From positions 85,810-146,330 of the forward strand of contig NZ_LNYU01000024.1 of assembly GCF_001468135.1 (NCBI RefSeq): DNA of 60,521 nt. The letters are read 5' to 3'. A program made the translations under genes and the position numbers. How positions within the stretch are numbered: the stretch's first letter is position 1; every line of letters begins with the position of its first letter. Below the pieces are notes generated by a model, which saw only the letters and a program-made list of their open reading frames with translations, made no database searches and was not told the DNA's origin. Shown here piece by piece: positions 1 through 9,001 of the stretch. Source of the DNA: Legionella santicrucis. GTDB taxonomy: Bacteria > Pseudomonadota > Gammaproteobacteria > Legionellales > Legionellaceae.

Positions 1-75
1 CAATATTTTGATAGGTTTTTTTCTCAAGACCACGAACAATTAGATAACTTAGAAATCGACTCAGACCAAGAGTAA
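1..75 (+). CDS. 3' end of an unidentified gene (partial)
   Basis: Frame 1 is open from the window edge to a TAA at 73-75 and encodes 24 residues ending in an acidic tail (NLEIDSDQE). It points towards the convergent potD gene. Only the C-terminus is present, so no function can be given; an open stretch this short could also be chance. Confidence 0.35.
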   Translation, partial: QYFDRFFSQDHEQLDNLEIDSDQE

Positions 76-130
76 GAGAACTATTCAGGACGTACAAAGC
101 CTCATGCATTAAAGACCATTTGCTACAAAA

Positions 131-1156
131 TTAAAAAGCCAGCTTTAATTGCTCCCAATAACGATTATAAAGCATCAATGTATCTTCCCCAACATCGCGC
201 TGGAATTGACCTTTTTTCATGATTTCTTCCGGGGGATAAATCATGGGATTATTTCTAATAGATAAAGGCAATAAAACGCGACCTTTTGCATTAGTAATAG
301 CATGCCCTTCTTTTAAGGCCATTTGTGCACTTGCTTCAGCTTTAAGCATAAAATTAATAAACTGCAGCGCCTCTTTGAGATGCGGGGGATTTTTAGGAAT
401 TGCGAAACAATCCACCCAAATCACAAAACCATCTTCAGGATAAATAAACTCAATCGCTTTGTTTTCAGCCTTAGCTTTAAACGCATCACCATTCCATGCA
501 GATCCAATGAGAGCATCCTCATCAATAATAATTGCCTGAATGCTGTCACTTGCAAACAATTTAATATTAGGCACAAGTTGCAACAAATGCTCATAAGCTT
601 TTTTAATATGCTCTGGATTATTATCATTTGGATCAAATCCCAAACTCATTAAGGCAATTGCAAATATCTCCCGCGAATCATCTAAGAGCATAAGCTGATT
701 GCGCCATTTTTTATCCCACAATTCATTCCAAGCCCTCGGTGGACGATGTACAACATTGCTGTTATAAAAAATGCCCGTTGCCCCCCATATGATAGGCACA
801 CTATAATGATTATTCTTATCATAATCATTATTAACAAAACGTTTATCCAAGTTATCAAGATTTGGCAGTTGATGATAATCCAGAGGTTCCAGCATATCCT
901 GTCTTTTCATCCGTTCTACGAAATAGGCAGAGGGAAGAATAACATCATAAATTGTTTGTTGGCTTGCTTTTAACTTAGCATACATTGTTTCATTACTGTC
1001 ATACGTTGAAAAATTAACCTTGACTCCAAACTCTTGTTCAAATTGTTGAATTAAACTCTTAGGAATTTCCCCACCCCAAACATATACATTAACGACTGGA
1101 TTGGAAAAAATTTTAGAAGTAAAAAAAAAGAACAATACGAGTAAAAGGTAATTCAT
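131..1156 (-). CDS. potD: Spermidine/putrescine-binding periplasmic protein PotD
   Basis: Extracellular solute-binding protein of a polyamine ABC importer; it captures spermidine or putrescine in the periplasm and delivers it to the PotBC permease. The 341-residue protein begins with a hydrophobic signal sequence (MNYLLLVLFFFF) and continues with the YVWGGEIP start typical of PotD mature proteins; SAYFVERM and IIWGATGIFYN are further family-like segments. The reading frame extends 23 codons further upstream, but the ATG at 1156 gives a proper signal peptide and overlaps the potC stop by 4 bases (ATGA), showing translational coupling. It is the last gene of a potA-potB-potC-potD operon. Substrate preference between spermidine and putrescine cannot be read from the sequence. 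Confidence 0.9.
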   Translation of the reverse strand: MNYLLLVLFFFFTSKIFSNPVVNVYVWGGEIPKSLIQQFEQEFGVKVNFSTYDSNETMYAKLKASQQTIYDVILPSAYFVERMKRQDMLEPLDYHQLPNLDNLDKRFVNNDYDKNNHYSVPIIWGATGIFYNSNVVHRPPRAWNELWDKKWRNQLMLLDDSREIFAIALMSLGFDPNDNNPEHIKKAYEHLLQLVPNIKLFASDSIQAIIIDEDALIGSAWNGDAFKAKAENKAIEFIYPEDGFVIWVDCFAIPKNPPHLKEALQFINFMLKAEASAQMALKEGHAITNAKGRVLLPLSIRNNPMIYPPEEIMKKGQFQRDVGEDTLMLYNRYWEQLKLAF

Positions 1157-1920
1157 ATCAGTTTCCCTGATAATCGATGGGAAATAATGACTAAAATCAT
1201 GGATAGAACAAAAATGATCGAACACAAAGCATTCAGCTCAGGGGTTATTCCCATACGTACTAATGAATAAATGGTTAAAGGCAAAATCGTAAAATCAGGG
1301 CCTGCCACGAAATAACTGATAATGACATCATCAAATGATAAAGTAAAACTTAAAAGAAATACACTTAAAATGGCAGGCCAAAGTAAAGGCAATAAAACTC
1401 TGGTAAGTGCAACATAACGGCTAGCACCTAAGTCTAAAGCACCAAAATAAATATTGGGATTTAACGTATGGATCCGAGCATTAATAGTTAATATTACAAA
1501 GGGGATGGAAAATGTAACATGAGCAATTAATAAACTTAAAAAACCTATAGGAACCTTAGTCAGATTAAAGAAAATTAATAAGGCAACACCAAGAACCAAA
1601 TCAGGAATAATAATGAGTAACAATAATAAAGTATATAAAATTTGGCGACGTTTTGAACGAAATAAAAATAAATAGATGGATGCCAAAAGACCCATGGTGG
1701 TTGCGATTAATGCCGAGCTCAAACCAAGGATGGCTGAATTTAAAAAAGCCGACCATAAATCTCGATCATGAAATAATTCGTAATACCATCTTAAAGAAAA
1801 ACCATGCCACTGTAACGAAAACTTAGCATCATTAATGGAATATAAAACTAATATTACAATTGGAATATAAAGTGACGCATACACAAAAAAAAGAAAAAAG
1901 CGCTGCATGAATGTTTTCAT
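1153..1920 (-). CDS. potC: Polyamine ABC transporter permease PotC
   Basis: Inner-membrane permease subunit of the spermidine/putrescine importer, 255 residues, close to the usual PotC length. About six hydrophobic segments are visible, and the cytoplasmic EAA-type loop that contacts the ATPase is present as GALDLGASRYVALTRVLLP. It overlaps potB by 4 bases at its start and potD by 4 bases at its end, so the three proteins are probably made in coupled fashion. It pairs with PotB to form the channel. The identification rests on order, length and EAA loop and is secure at family level. Confidence 0.92.
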   Translation of the reverse strand: MKTFMQRFFLFFVYASLYIPIVILVLYSINDAKFSLQWHGFSLRWYYELFHDRDLWSAFLNSAILGLSSALIATTMGLLASIYLFLFRSKRRQILYTLLLLLIIIPDLVLGVALLIFFNLTKVPIGFLSLLIAHVTFSIPFVILTINARIHTLNPNIYFGALDLGASRYVALTRVLLPLLWPAILSVFLLSFTLSFDDVIISYFVAGPDFTILPLTIYSLVRMGITPELNALCSIIFVLSMILVIISHRLSGKLI

Positions 1921-2741
1921 CGAATCACCTCATTTTTCTGGCGTCGGAAAAAAAACAGCAATACAAGCAATAAAAATGTCAATACCACACTAGTAGCAGA
2001 ACCTTGAGGCCAATTACCTAAAACAAGAAACTGATTTTGAATTAAATTACCTAATAAAATAGATCGGGCACCTCCCAATACGTTAGGAATATAAAACAAA
2101 GTCATAGCAGGTAATAGAACGAATAAACACCCCGATAAAATCCCAGGTGCCGTATTAGGCAAAAATACTCGCGAAAAAATAAACCATTTGTTTGCTCCCA
2201 AATCTCGAGCCGCTTCAAATAATCTGAAATCAAAGCGTTCCATGTTGGTAAAAATAGGAAGCACCATAAAAGGAAACAAATTGTAGACCAAACCAATAAT
2301 TACAGAAAAATTCGTATAGAGTAAGGACAAAGGTTCATGAATTAAATGTAATTTCAATAAGATCGCATTTAAAACACCTTTATATTTAAGGATAGCGATT
2401 AATGAATAGGTTCTGATTAAAGAGCTTGTCCAAAAAGGGATAAAAATTAACAATAGCAAAATGGATTGGTGTTTTGATTTAATCATTAAATAACTAAAAG
2501 GATAAGCAATGAGCAGGCATAATAAGGTGGTAATACAGGCAATAATCAAAGAACGAAAAAAAATTTTTGCAAAAATTGGGGTAAATAAATCCGTATAATG
2601 TTCCAATGTCAAAGGAAAAGCAACTAGATGGAGACTGTCCTTTGAGAGAAAGCTTGAAACAAGCATCATCAATAGCGGAATAACACCAAAAAGAATTAAC
2701 CAAAAATACAAAATGTAAAGAGCAATCGATCTAGTCTTCAT
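1917..2741 (-). CDS. potB: Polyamine ABC transporter permease PotB
   Basis: Inner-membrane permease that forms a heterodimer with PotC. From the ATG at 2741 it is 274 residues and starts MKTRSIALYILYFWLILFG, a normal first membrane segment; the frame is open for 17 more codons upstream but those residues are not membrane-like. The EAA loop reads EAARDLGANKWFIFSRV. The chosen start lies inside the end of potA (11-base overlap) and the stop overlaps potC, consistent with one tightly packed operon. Confidence 0.92.
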   Translation of the reverse strand: MKTRSIALYILYFWLILFGVIPLLMMLVSSFLSKDSLHLVAFPLTLEHYTDLFTPIFAKIFFRSLIIACITTLLCLLIAYPFSYLMIKSKHQSILLLLIFIPFWTSSLIRTYSLIAILKYKGVLNAILLKLHLIHEPLSLLYTNFSVIIGLVYNLFPFMVLPIFTNMERFDFRLFEAARDLGANKWFIFSRVFLPNTAPGILSGCLFVLLPAMTLFYIPNVLGGARSILLGNLIQNQFLVLGNWPQGSATSVVLTFLLLVLLFFFRRQKNEVIR

Positions 2742-3825
2742 AAGGTAATAAAACCTCCCAGCCCGATAACCATTGCACCCAAACATTTTCATTGAGTGTG
2801 TATTCTAATTTATCATCATCCTCATCAAAAAATTCTGAAGCATAAATCATTTTTCCCGATGAAAGTATGACCTGCAAATCTACGGTTGAACCTTTATAAA
2901 TAATATCTGCGATACGTCCGGGTAACATACCCTCTGTCTTATCGACTTCAGATAAACTCCAAACGCGGATGTCTTCTGGACGTACAATTAAATGAATTCG
3001 ATCACCAATCTTATAATTCCCACTATTTTTACAAAGTAATGATACTTCTTCGACGAAGGTAATAAGATTCGAATTTTCTAGTGAATGAACTTGAACATCA
3101 AATATGTTCGCTTCACCAATAAATTTGGCTACATAGAGATTTGCAGGCGTTTCATAGACACATTTAGGGGTTCCTACTTGTTCTATATAACCATGATTAA
3201 AAACAACAATCCGATCCGACATGGATAAAGCTTCTTCTTGATCATGAGTCACAAAAATAAATGTCATATTCAACGTTTTCTGTAACTGCTTCAGTTCCGA
3301 TTGCATCGCTTTTCTAAGTCTATAATCAAGAGAGCTTAATGGTTCATCTAATAAAAGTACTTGTGGTCTATTAATAATTGCTCGTGCAATAGCAACACGC
3401 TGCTGCTGACCGCCACTTAATTGTTTAATATTACGTTCTGAAAAATCCTGAAGCTGGACTAACCTTAAAGCATCAAAAACGCGTTCTTCAATTTCTTGAT
3501 GAGGAACTTTCTTACATCGCAAAGCAAAAGCAACATTTTCAAAGACTGACAAGTGTGGAAACAGCGCGTAACTTTGAAAAACGGTATGTACATCTCGTTT
3601 TTGCGGAAGCAGTCGGTTAACACATTGGCCATTAATATAAATGTCGCCCTGGGTAGGACTTTCAAATCCAGAAATAAGACGTAGTAGAGTCGTTTTTCCA
3701 CAACCTGAAGGACCAAGCAAAGTCAAAAACTCACCGTGATTCACACTTAAAGAAATATCATTCAAGATTGAAGTATTGCCATATGATTTACAAACATGTC
3801 GGATTTCAATGAGGGGTGTTGTCAT
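2731..3825 (-). CDS. potA: Polyamine ABC transporter ATP-binding protein PotA
   Basis: Energising ATPase of the spermidine/putrescine importer. From the ATG at 3825 (MTTPLIEIRHVCKSYG) it is 364 residues. Walker A GPSGCGKTT, Q-loop VFQSYALFPHLSV, signature LSGGQQQR, Walker B LLLDEPLSSLD and switch histidine VTHDQEEALSMSDRI are all intact, followed by a C-terminal TOBE-type regulatory domain (IVRPEDIRVW). The frame continues 12 codons further upstream but that extension is not part of the family. It is the first gene of the pot operon; the 151-bp gap to the divergent comEC gene must hold its promoter. Confidence 0.93.
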   Translation of the reverse strand: MTTPLIEIRHVCKSYGNTSILNDISLSVNHGEFLTLLGPSGCGKTTLLRLISGFESPTQGDIYINGQCVNRLLPQKRDVHTVFQSYALFPHLSVFENVAFALRCKKVPHQEIEERVFDALRLVQLQDFSERNIKQLSGGQQQRVAIARAIINRPQVLLLDEPLSSLDYRLRKAMQSELKQLQKTLNMTFIFVTHDQEEALSMSDRIVVFNHGYIEQVGTPKCVYETPANLYVAKFIGEANIFDVQVHSLENSNLITFVEEVSLLCKNSGNYKIGDRIHLIVRPEDIRVWSLSEVDKTEGMLPGRIADIIYKGSTVDLQVILSSGKMIYASEFFDEDDDKLEYTLNENVWVQWLSGWEVLLPYED

Positions 3826-3942
3826 GTGCTCGGTTAAATACAAAAAAACGCTAATTATCACTGCTGACTCATTTCTTGTCTAGTAAACCATCCTCTTAAA
3901 GTTCCCATTTTGCTTTACAAACATCACTAAACTCTCTACCAT

Positions 3943-3959
3943 CTGTCCCCAATGGACAG
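3943..3959. promoter_or_regulatory. Short perfect inverted repeat upstream of comEC
   Basis: CTGTCC at 3943-3948 and GGACAG at 3954-3959 form a perfect 6-bp dyad with a 5-base loop, 17 bases before the comEC ATG and within the potA-comEC divergent intergenic region. It could be an operator or an RNA stem in the comEC leader. No regulator is identified from the sequence. Confidence 0.25.
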
Positions 3960-3976
3960 TCCAACTTAGAAATAAA

Positions 3977-6190
3977 ATGGAAATTTTTTGCTTTTTTATA
4001 GGCATACTTTATCGGTATACCTCACATATATTCTTACCTCTAATTATTTTCTTTATTTTTTTCATTATTCCAAAATATTCGAATATTCTGTTTTTTATTT
4101 TAGGCATCATTATCGCATCGCTGCATCAATTGCAAAACGTACCTAAAGGAATACCTGATGTGGATGTGATACCTCAAGTCAGTATACAAGGAACCATCGT
4201 ATCAATACCTGATCAGAGTCCATTTAAAACACTTTTTTTATTTGCATTAGAACAATATGATCATCATCCAGCACAAGGAATGGTGCAATTAGCATGGTAT
4301 AACAAAGCACCAAGAGTCCATGCAGGGCAAAGATGGAAATTTAATGTGAAATTAAAAAAACCTAGAAATTACCTTAATCCAGGAAGTATGGATTACGTGC
4401 GTTCCCTTACAACACGCCACATCATATGGACTGGTTATATTCATTCTAAAAACAATAAAATGCTCCCAAAATCATCTTCGTCTTTCAGTTGGCTGGAACT
4501 TAGGGAGCAATTAGGTAATCAACTTAGCCTGTTAGCACCTGATCAAAAAACAGCAGGGATTGTAGAGGCTTTAACGTTAAACCTAACTACCCATATCGAC
4601 CAAGAAAGTTGGGATTTATTTAGGCGTACTGGTACAACTCATTTATTTGGCATTTCAGGGGAGCACATTGCCTTAATCTCAGGTATCGTTTATTGGCTAC
4701 TCCGCCGGTTATGGACTCAAAGCTCTCGACTTTGTTTACACATTCCGGCTCCTTATATTGCCAGTATCGGTGGTCTTCTAGCTGCTTTATTATACGCTTT
4801 CCTAGCGGGCTTTGCGCCTCCTGTTCAAAGAGCACTTATTGGCTGTTTTTTTTATACGCTTTATAGTATGGGCCAACATCGTTTTACTGCTTGGCAAGTA
4901 TGGCGATATGCTTTATTTGGTGTTTTATTGATTGAACCACATGCAGTCTTTATGCAAGGATTCTATTTTTCTTTTCTTGCGGTAGCATGCTTACTTTTAA
5001 CGCAACAGCGTTGGCGATTAAAAGGATATAAAGGTTCTTTAGCATTACAATTAAGCTGTTTAATTGGGTTAATGCCCTTAACCTTATATTGGTATGCTTA
5101 TGGTTCCATTAATGGATTTATTGCGAACTTATTCGCAATACCACTCGTTGGATTGCTCATCGTTCCTTTGGCGTTAATAACCATGACATTCAGTTCCTTA
5201 AGTATTGCAAAGATACTGATGAAGCCCCTTTCTTTACTCATTACCCTATTGTTTCAAGGATTGTCTTTGACAGAACGGTTGGCTGGTATGAATATCAATT
5301 GCTCTATTCACTCGATTGAACTTGCTTTTATCCTAATAGGCGCTTTATTGATGTGGGTTTTATTTCCCATGAAACATTTTCAATGGATAGCCATGCTTTG
5401 GTTATTGCTCCCTTTTTTTCCACCACGAACGATGATTCAATCAGGAGAGGCAAAAATTGATGTTTTAGATGTAGGACAAGGCTTGGCTGTTGCTATTCGA
5501 ACACAACACCATGTTTTACTTTATGATACAGGGGATCGTTTCTTTCAAGGAAATGATTTAGGAAAAATGGTTATTTTACCTTATCTGAAAACATTGGGCA
5601 TCAAAAAAATTGATATTATTGTTGTGAGTCATCCTGATAAAGATCATCTTGGAGGACTTAATTCCCTGGAGAAAGAAATAAAAGTAGAATATCTCTTAGT
5701 CAATTCGACTCGTTTTTATCATCGTGGTTTAAAATGTCATGATTATCCTCCATGGCAATGGGATGGTATCTCTTTCCGCTTCTTCCCAATTAAAATTCCT
5801 TTTAGAGGAAAGAACAACAGCTCTTGTATTCTACAAATAGATACACATGCAGGACGTATGCTATTAACTGGTGATATTGAAAAAATAGCTGAAGATTATC
5901 TAGTGCAAACTTATGGTGCGAAGCTAAAATCAGATGTTTTACTTGTGCCTCATCATGGCAGCAAAACATCATCATCCTATCGGTTCTTATTAGAGGTTGC
6001 CCCGATCTATGCCATAGCCTCTCTGGGGTTTGATAATCGCTTTCACTTCCCCCATGCTAAAACTTTAGCAAACATGAAAAAATTGAGTATTCCTTTTTAC
6101 AGAACAGATACTTGTGGCATGGTACAAATTACTTTGCCTATTCAAGGAAAAATCAATAATCCTATTTGCTTTAGTGGGGAGAAGTTATAG
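3977..6190 (+). CDS. comEC: DNA internalisation protein ComEC/Rec2
   Basis: Inner-membrane channel that carries single-stranded DNA into the cytoplasm during natural transformation. The 737 residues show the usual architecture: N-terminal hydrophobic segments and an OB-like soluble part (about 1-190), the polytopic Competence domain with GISGEHIALISG near residue 225, and a C-terminal metallo-beta-lactamase-like domain with VSHPDKDHLGG, LLTGDIE and PHHGSKTSSS. All metal-type motifs are intact, so the protein appears full length and functional. It is transcribed alone, divergently from potA. In L. pneumophila comEC is a target of the RocC/RocR RNA silencing system; I cannot verify a RocR site here. 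The ATG at 3977 has no strong ribosome-binding site, which would fit low or regulated translation. Confidence 0.93.
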   Translation: MEIFCFFIGILYRYTSHIFLPLIIFFIFFIIPKYSNILFFILGIIIASLHQLQNVPKGIPDVDVIPQVSIQGTIVSIPDQSPFKTLFLFALEQYDHHPAQGMVQLAWYNKAPRVHAGQRWKFNVKLKKPRNYLNPGSMDYVRSLTTRHIIWTGYIHSKNNKMLPKSSSSFSWLELREQLGNQLSLLAPDQKTAGIVEALTLNLTTHIDQESWDLFRRTGTTHLFGISGEHIALISGIVYWLLRRLWTQSSRLCLHIPAPYIASIGGLLAALLYAFLAGFAPPVQRALIGCFFYTLYSMGQHRFTAWQVWRYALFGVLLIEPHAVFMQGFYFSFLAVACLLLTQQRWRLKGYKGSLALQLSCLIGLMPLTLYWYAYGSINGFIANLFAIPLVGLLIVPLALITMTFSSLSIAKILMKPLSLLITLLFQGLSLTERLAGMNINCSIHSIELAFILIGALLMWVLFPMKHFQWIAMLWLLLPFFPPRTMIQSGEAKIDVLDVGQGLAVAIRTQHHVLLYDTGDRFFQGNDLGKMVILPYLKTLGIKKIDIIVVSHPDKDHLGGLNSLEKEIKVEYLLVNSTRFYHRGLKCHDYPPWQWDGISFRFFPIKIPFRGKNNSSCILQIDTHAGRMLLTGDIEKIAEDYLVQTYGAKLKSDVLLVPHHGSKTSSSYRFLLEVAPIYAIASLGFDNRFHFPHAKTLANMKKLSIPFYRTDTCGMVQITLPIQGKINNPICFSGEKL

Positions 6191-6277
6191 CCCGTATAAC
6201 TAAATCAAGATTCAACCCAATCTAAATTCAATGCCTAAATTTCGGTCGCACTTTTTTTAAAAAAAGCTATAGTAATT

Positions 6278-6382
6278 AATGTGAGTTCAAGAGATGCGAG
6301 TAAATGAGGATTTAGAGGCATTTACATCGTCTTCAAGCGCTGCCTTGAGATCCTGGATAGAGTTCTGTTTCCGACTCACATT
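6278..6382. promoter_or_regulatory. Inverted repeat flanking the ada leader region
   Basis: AATGTGAGT at 6278-6286 and ACTCACATT at 6374-6382 are perfect 9-base inverted copies separated by 87 bases and end 9 bases before the ada start. They may be paired operator half-sites or chance. A 16-bp A/T palindrome (CTTTTTTTAAAAAAAG, 6251-6266) lies just upstream. Confidence 0.2.
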
Positions 6383-6391
6383 GATTATTGA

Positions 6392-7456
6392 ATGAATGAG
6401 TATTTTATGTTAACTGAAACAGTAAAAAATGAATATTACCAAGCATTACTTACTAAAGACTCCAGATACGAAGGTGTTTTTTATGTAGGAGTGAAGTCAA
6501 CTGGAATATTTTGTCGGCCAACCTGTCCTGCAAAAAAACCAAAGCTTCAAAATTGCGAATTCTTTCAAACTGCCCAGGAAGCGCTCTTAGCATCCTATAG
6601 ACCTTGTTTGCGCTGTCAACCATTATCGCATCCCAATCAAGTTTCTCATTTGATTCAAACTTTGGTTGCTGCTGTAGAAGAAAATCCTGAAAAAAGATGG
6701 AAAAATAGTGATTTCGCAGCTTTAGGAGTGGATTCATCAACTGCACGCAGACAATTCAAAAAACGATTTGGAATGACCTTTGTTGCCTATGCACGAGCAC
6801 GCAGAATGGGTATTGCTATGAAACAAATTCGGGAGGGTAAAATAGTGATTGAGACACAACTTAATGTCGGATACGAATCAAGCAGTGGTTTTCGTGATGC
6901 TTTTTCTAAAATTATGGGAGCAGCCCCCTCTCACTTAGCAAAGCATCCTGTTGTGTTGAAAGCCTCTTGGTTTGATTCTCCATTAGGCCCCATTCTTGCG
7001 GTCGCTAATGAAGAAGCTTTGTATCTTTTAGAGTTTGTAGATAGGCGTGGGTTAGAACGTGAAATTGAGCGGTTGAGACACAAAATGAACGCCGCAATTA
7101 TCCCCGGTAACACGCCCCCTATAAACTCCATTGAAAAGGAACTTCAAGAGTATTTTTCAGGGCATTTGAAAAAATTTAATACACCAATCAATATGATAGG
7201 AAGTCCTTTTCAAAAAATGGCCTGGTATGCTTTAACATTGATTCCTTATGGAGAAACAAGAAGTTATGCAGAACAAGCTCAGGTCATAGAGAAACCCACT
7301 GCATACAGAGCTGTTGCCAATGCAAATGGGGCAAACCAGCTTGCGATTATAGTTCCTTGTCATCGAATTATTAACTCTAGTGGCAATTTGGGGGGATATG
7401 GGGGAGGTATTGCGCGTAAACAATGGTTACTTGAACATGAGAAGAAATATAAATAA
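6392..7456 (+). CDS. ada: Ada: methylphosphotriester/O6-methylguanine repair protein and regulator
   Basis: Bifunctional alkylation-damage repair protein and transcriptional activator. The N-terminal zinc domain has the four expected cysteines (C41, C45, C72, C75; FCRPTCPAKKP and RPCLRCQP); one of these accepts methyl groups from DNA phosphotriesters in the family. An AraC-type helix-turn-helix region follows (about 85-185; SSTARRQFKKRFGMTF and VGYESSSGFRDAF). The C-terminal O6-alkylguanine methyltransferase domain has the acceptor cysteine in PCHRII (C323). Length of 354 is normal for Ada. An alternative start at 6407 (MLTETVK) is equally possible because neither ATG has a clear Shine-Dalgarno site. 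Monocistronic. Confidence 0.92.
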   Translation: MNEYFMLTETVKNEYYQALLTKDSRYEGVFYVGVKSTGIFCRPTCPAKKPKLQNCEFFQTAQEALLASYRPCLRCQPLSHPNQVSHLIQTLVAAVEENPEKRWKNSDFAALGVDSSTARRQFKKRFGMTFVAYARARRMGIAMKQIREGKIVIETQLNVGYESSSGFRDAFSKIMGAAPSHLAKHPVVLKASWFDSPLGPILAVANEEALYLLEFVDRRGLEREIERLRHKMNAAIIPGNTPPINSIEKELQEYFSGHLKKFNTPINMIGSPFQKMAWYALTLIPYGETRSYAEQAQVIEKPTAYRAVANANGANQLAIIVPCHRIINSSGNLGGYGGGIARKQWLLEHEKKYK

Positions 7457-7853
7457 ACATGCGTAGCGAATGGTGGGATATAAATTGATAGATACGTAGC
7501 CTAAATGTAACGAAGAAAAAACAGAATTTAAATTATCGCAAAATCCTGTACTTTACTTCGCAGCATCTATGCTACGAACTAACAATCGCGAGCGCCCTCT
7601 CCCCCAAAAAAATTTTTATGGTGTCTATAATCTAGAAAATAAGTTTCTTCACAAAAAGTATTTAGCCAACTCAAATGCTTTTGTCTTTCATATTCTTAGC
7701 ACCAGCTGTTCTAAAACAAACTTACTATTCGATTAATTTCCAAACATGTTGTACATAATAACAAGATAAAAGCTGGCTTAAGATGCAAGTTGTTATTATT
7801 TACATTTTTTTAACTATTTAGTTCAAGCCATTAGTGACAAGCTCAGAAAACAA
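7457..7853. other. Intergenic region with degenerate REP-like repeat and hairpin
   Basis: No gene is seen in these 397 bases. The left part contains CGTAGC motifs (around 7464 and 7496) and CGTAGCCTAAATGTAACGAA, which resembles a common intergenic repeat of gammaproteobacteria. A strong hairpin follows: TTCGCAGCAT (7557-7566) pairs with ATGCTACGAA (7569-7578) with one mismatch. The right part, after about 7600, is plain A/T-rich sequence in which I see nothing. Confidence 0.35.
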
Positions 7854-8084
7854 CTAAGTACGAACGCTACTCCTTCTGATTTCAAAAATCCGATATAAAT
7901 TTAATGGTAATAAAAATGAATGTAGAATAAAAATCGGATAAAGTGTGCTTCCAATCGCATACAGAATAAACGCTACATTGGAACAGATTGCTATTAAACG
8001 TAATGTCAAAATTCTTTTGACATAAAAAGTTGCAAAAACCAAACAACAAGCCAAATAACCAATAACTTCGATCGTTGCTTCCAT
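7854..8084 (-). CDS. Small three-helix membrane protein
   Basis: A 76-residue integral membrane protein with three predicted hydrophobic helices (IGYLACCLVFATFYV, LRLIAICSNVAFILYAIG, LYPIFILHSFLLPLNLYRI). The ATG at 8084 (MEATIEVIGYL) is preceded by TAGGAG at ideal spacing; the frame continues 9 codons upstream without a ribosome-binding site. The pattern F-Y-x-K, L-R-x-x-A-I-x-S-N and L-H-x-x-L-L-P-L-N resembles the membrane anchor found in front of cyclic-nucleotide-binding domains in some bacterial proteins, but here no such domain follows. Function unknown; the similarity is from memory and unverified. Confidence 0.7.
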   Translation of the reverse strand: MEATIEVIGYLACCLVFATFYVKRILTLRLIAICSNVAFILYAIGSTLYPIFILHSFLLPLNLYRIFEIRRSSVRT

Positions 8085-8333
8085 TTCAACTCCTACTTCC
8101 AATCCCTTCATTATTCAACATACACCTAGTATGCTTAAGCCGCAAGTGGCTTTACTTTTTTGTTATCTTTATGAAGTAAAGCAGAAAAGAAATATATTTG
8201 CATAAGATTTTCCTAAAAAATTTATTAATAGAGTCCTCTCAAAAAAACCGCAAGTTGTCTTCTTTATCATCCCTACTTTTATTATTGAAAAAATTAAACC
8301 ACTGTGTAAAATTTTAAGTTTTGAGGATTCCTA

Positions 8334-8903
8334 ATGGCTTGTGAAAAATATATAAAAGAACATCAGACCAATTTTGATTTAATGGTAGAGGCAGCTGAAT
8401 CAATGGCTCAAGATTGGATTGCCCAAGACTTTGATCCTTGGCGTACTAGCTCGCTATATGATGTCCGAATGGCGAAGGAATGGGATTCCTTTCTGAATTC
8501 TAAATTTTACGACTTGTACAACAAAATAATTCTTCCAATTAAAATTTCATCGCTTAAAGAGCCTGGTAGAGCATTTAAACTATTTACTGCAGCAATTGAA
8601 GATGACTTAAAAACTGATGTGATATCCTTTAACCGTGATTTGTTTATTTTATTTTTTAATGACCATTTAAAAAGAACCAGCGTTATTAAAGAGCTGGCCT
8701 TTGAATACAAGCCAACGCGCATACACAGCGAAAGTGCCAGTGTTAGCAACAATCAGCCTAAACTGAATCAAGAGTCCAAACTTTATAAAGCACTTGTGGC
8801 CCCCTTCACTTTTTGGAGTCGATGGGGTTTTAACAATGCCAAATCACTTCTGGCAGTTGAAGAGCAGGAACCTTCAAATACTAACTCAAAGTTATCAAAC
8901 TAA
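8334..8903 (+). CDS. Unrecognised 189-aa protein, possible secreted effector
   Basis: I do not recognise a family. The protein is soluble, with an N-terminal helical half (AAESMAQDWIAQDFDPW) and a polar, Ser/Asn/Gln-rich C-terminal part ending EEQEPSNTNSKLSN. A good ribosome-binding site (GAGGA) precedes the ATG. The glutamate cluster near the C-terminus followed by small polar residues fits loosely with Dot/Icm secretion signals, which is inference only. It is monocistronic and followed by a hairpin terminator shared with the convergent mscS-type gene. Confidence 0.65.
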   Translation: MACEKYIKEHQTNFDLMVEAAESMAQDWIAQDFDPWRTSSLYDVRMAKEWDSFLNSKFYDLYNKIILPIKISSLKEPGRAFKLFTAAIEDDLKTDVISFNRDLFILFFNDHLKRTSVIKELAFEYKPTRIHSESASVSNNQPKLNQESKLYKALVAPFTFWSRWGFNNAKSLLAVEEQEPSNTNSKLSN

Positions 8904-8938
8904 TTAATCATATTATTTTTGTAACAATTCTCTAAGCC

Positions 8939-8968
8939 AGTGCCATTGGGCTAAGACCCAATGACACT
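8939..8968. terminator. Bidirectional hairpin terminator
   Basis: AGTGCCATTGGG pairs with CCCAATGACACT across a 6-base loop (11 of 12 pairs). It lies between two convergent genes (stops at 8903 and 9002). The T-run after the stem on the plus strand is short (AATTTT about 6 bases later), so termination efficiency is uncertain. Confidence 0.55.
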
Positions 8969-9001
8969 AAGAATAATTTTCCTACTGATAAGCAAATACA
9001 A

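Noticed and set aside
131..1225. Longer version of potD starting at 1225
   Set aside because: The first 23 residues lie inside potC and precede an excellent signal peptide; the ATG at 1156 overlaps the potC stop.
6251..6266. 16-bp A/T palindrome as a comEC terminator
   Set aside because: All-A/T stem is too weak and has no G/C-rich portion; treated only as a curiosity.
6453..6746. Minus-strand frame inside ada
   Set aside because: Shadow frame; ada motifs are intact on the plus strand.
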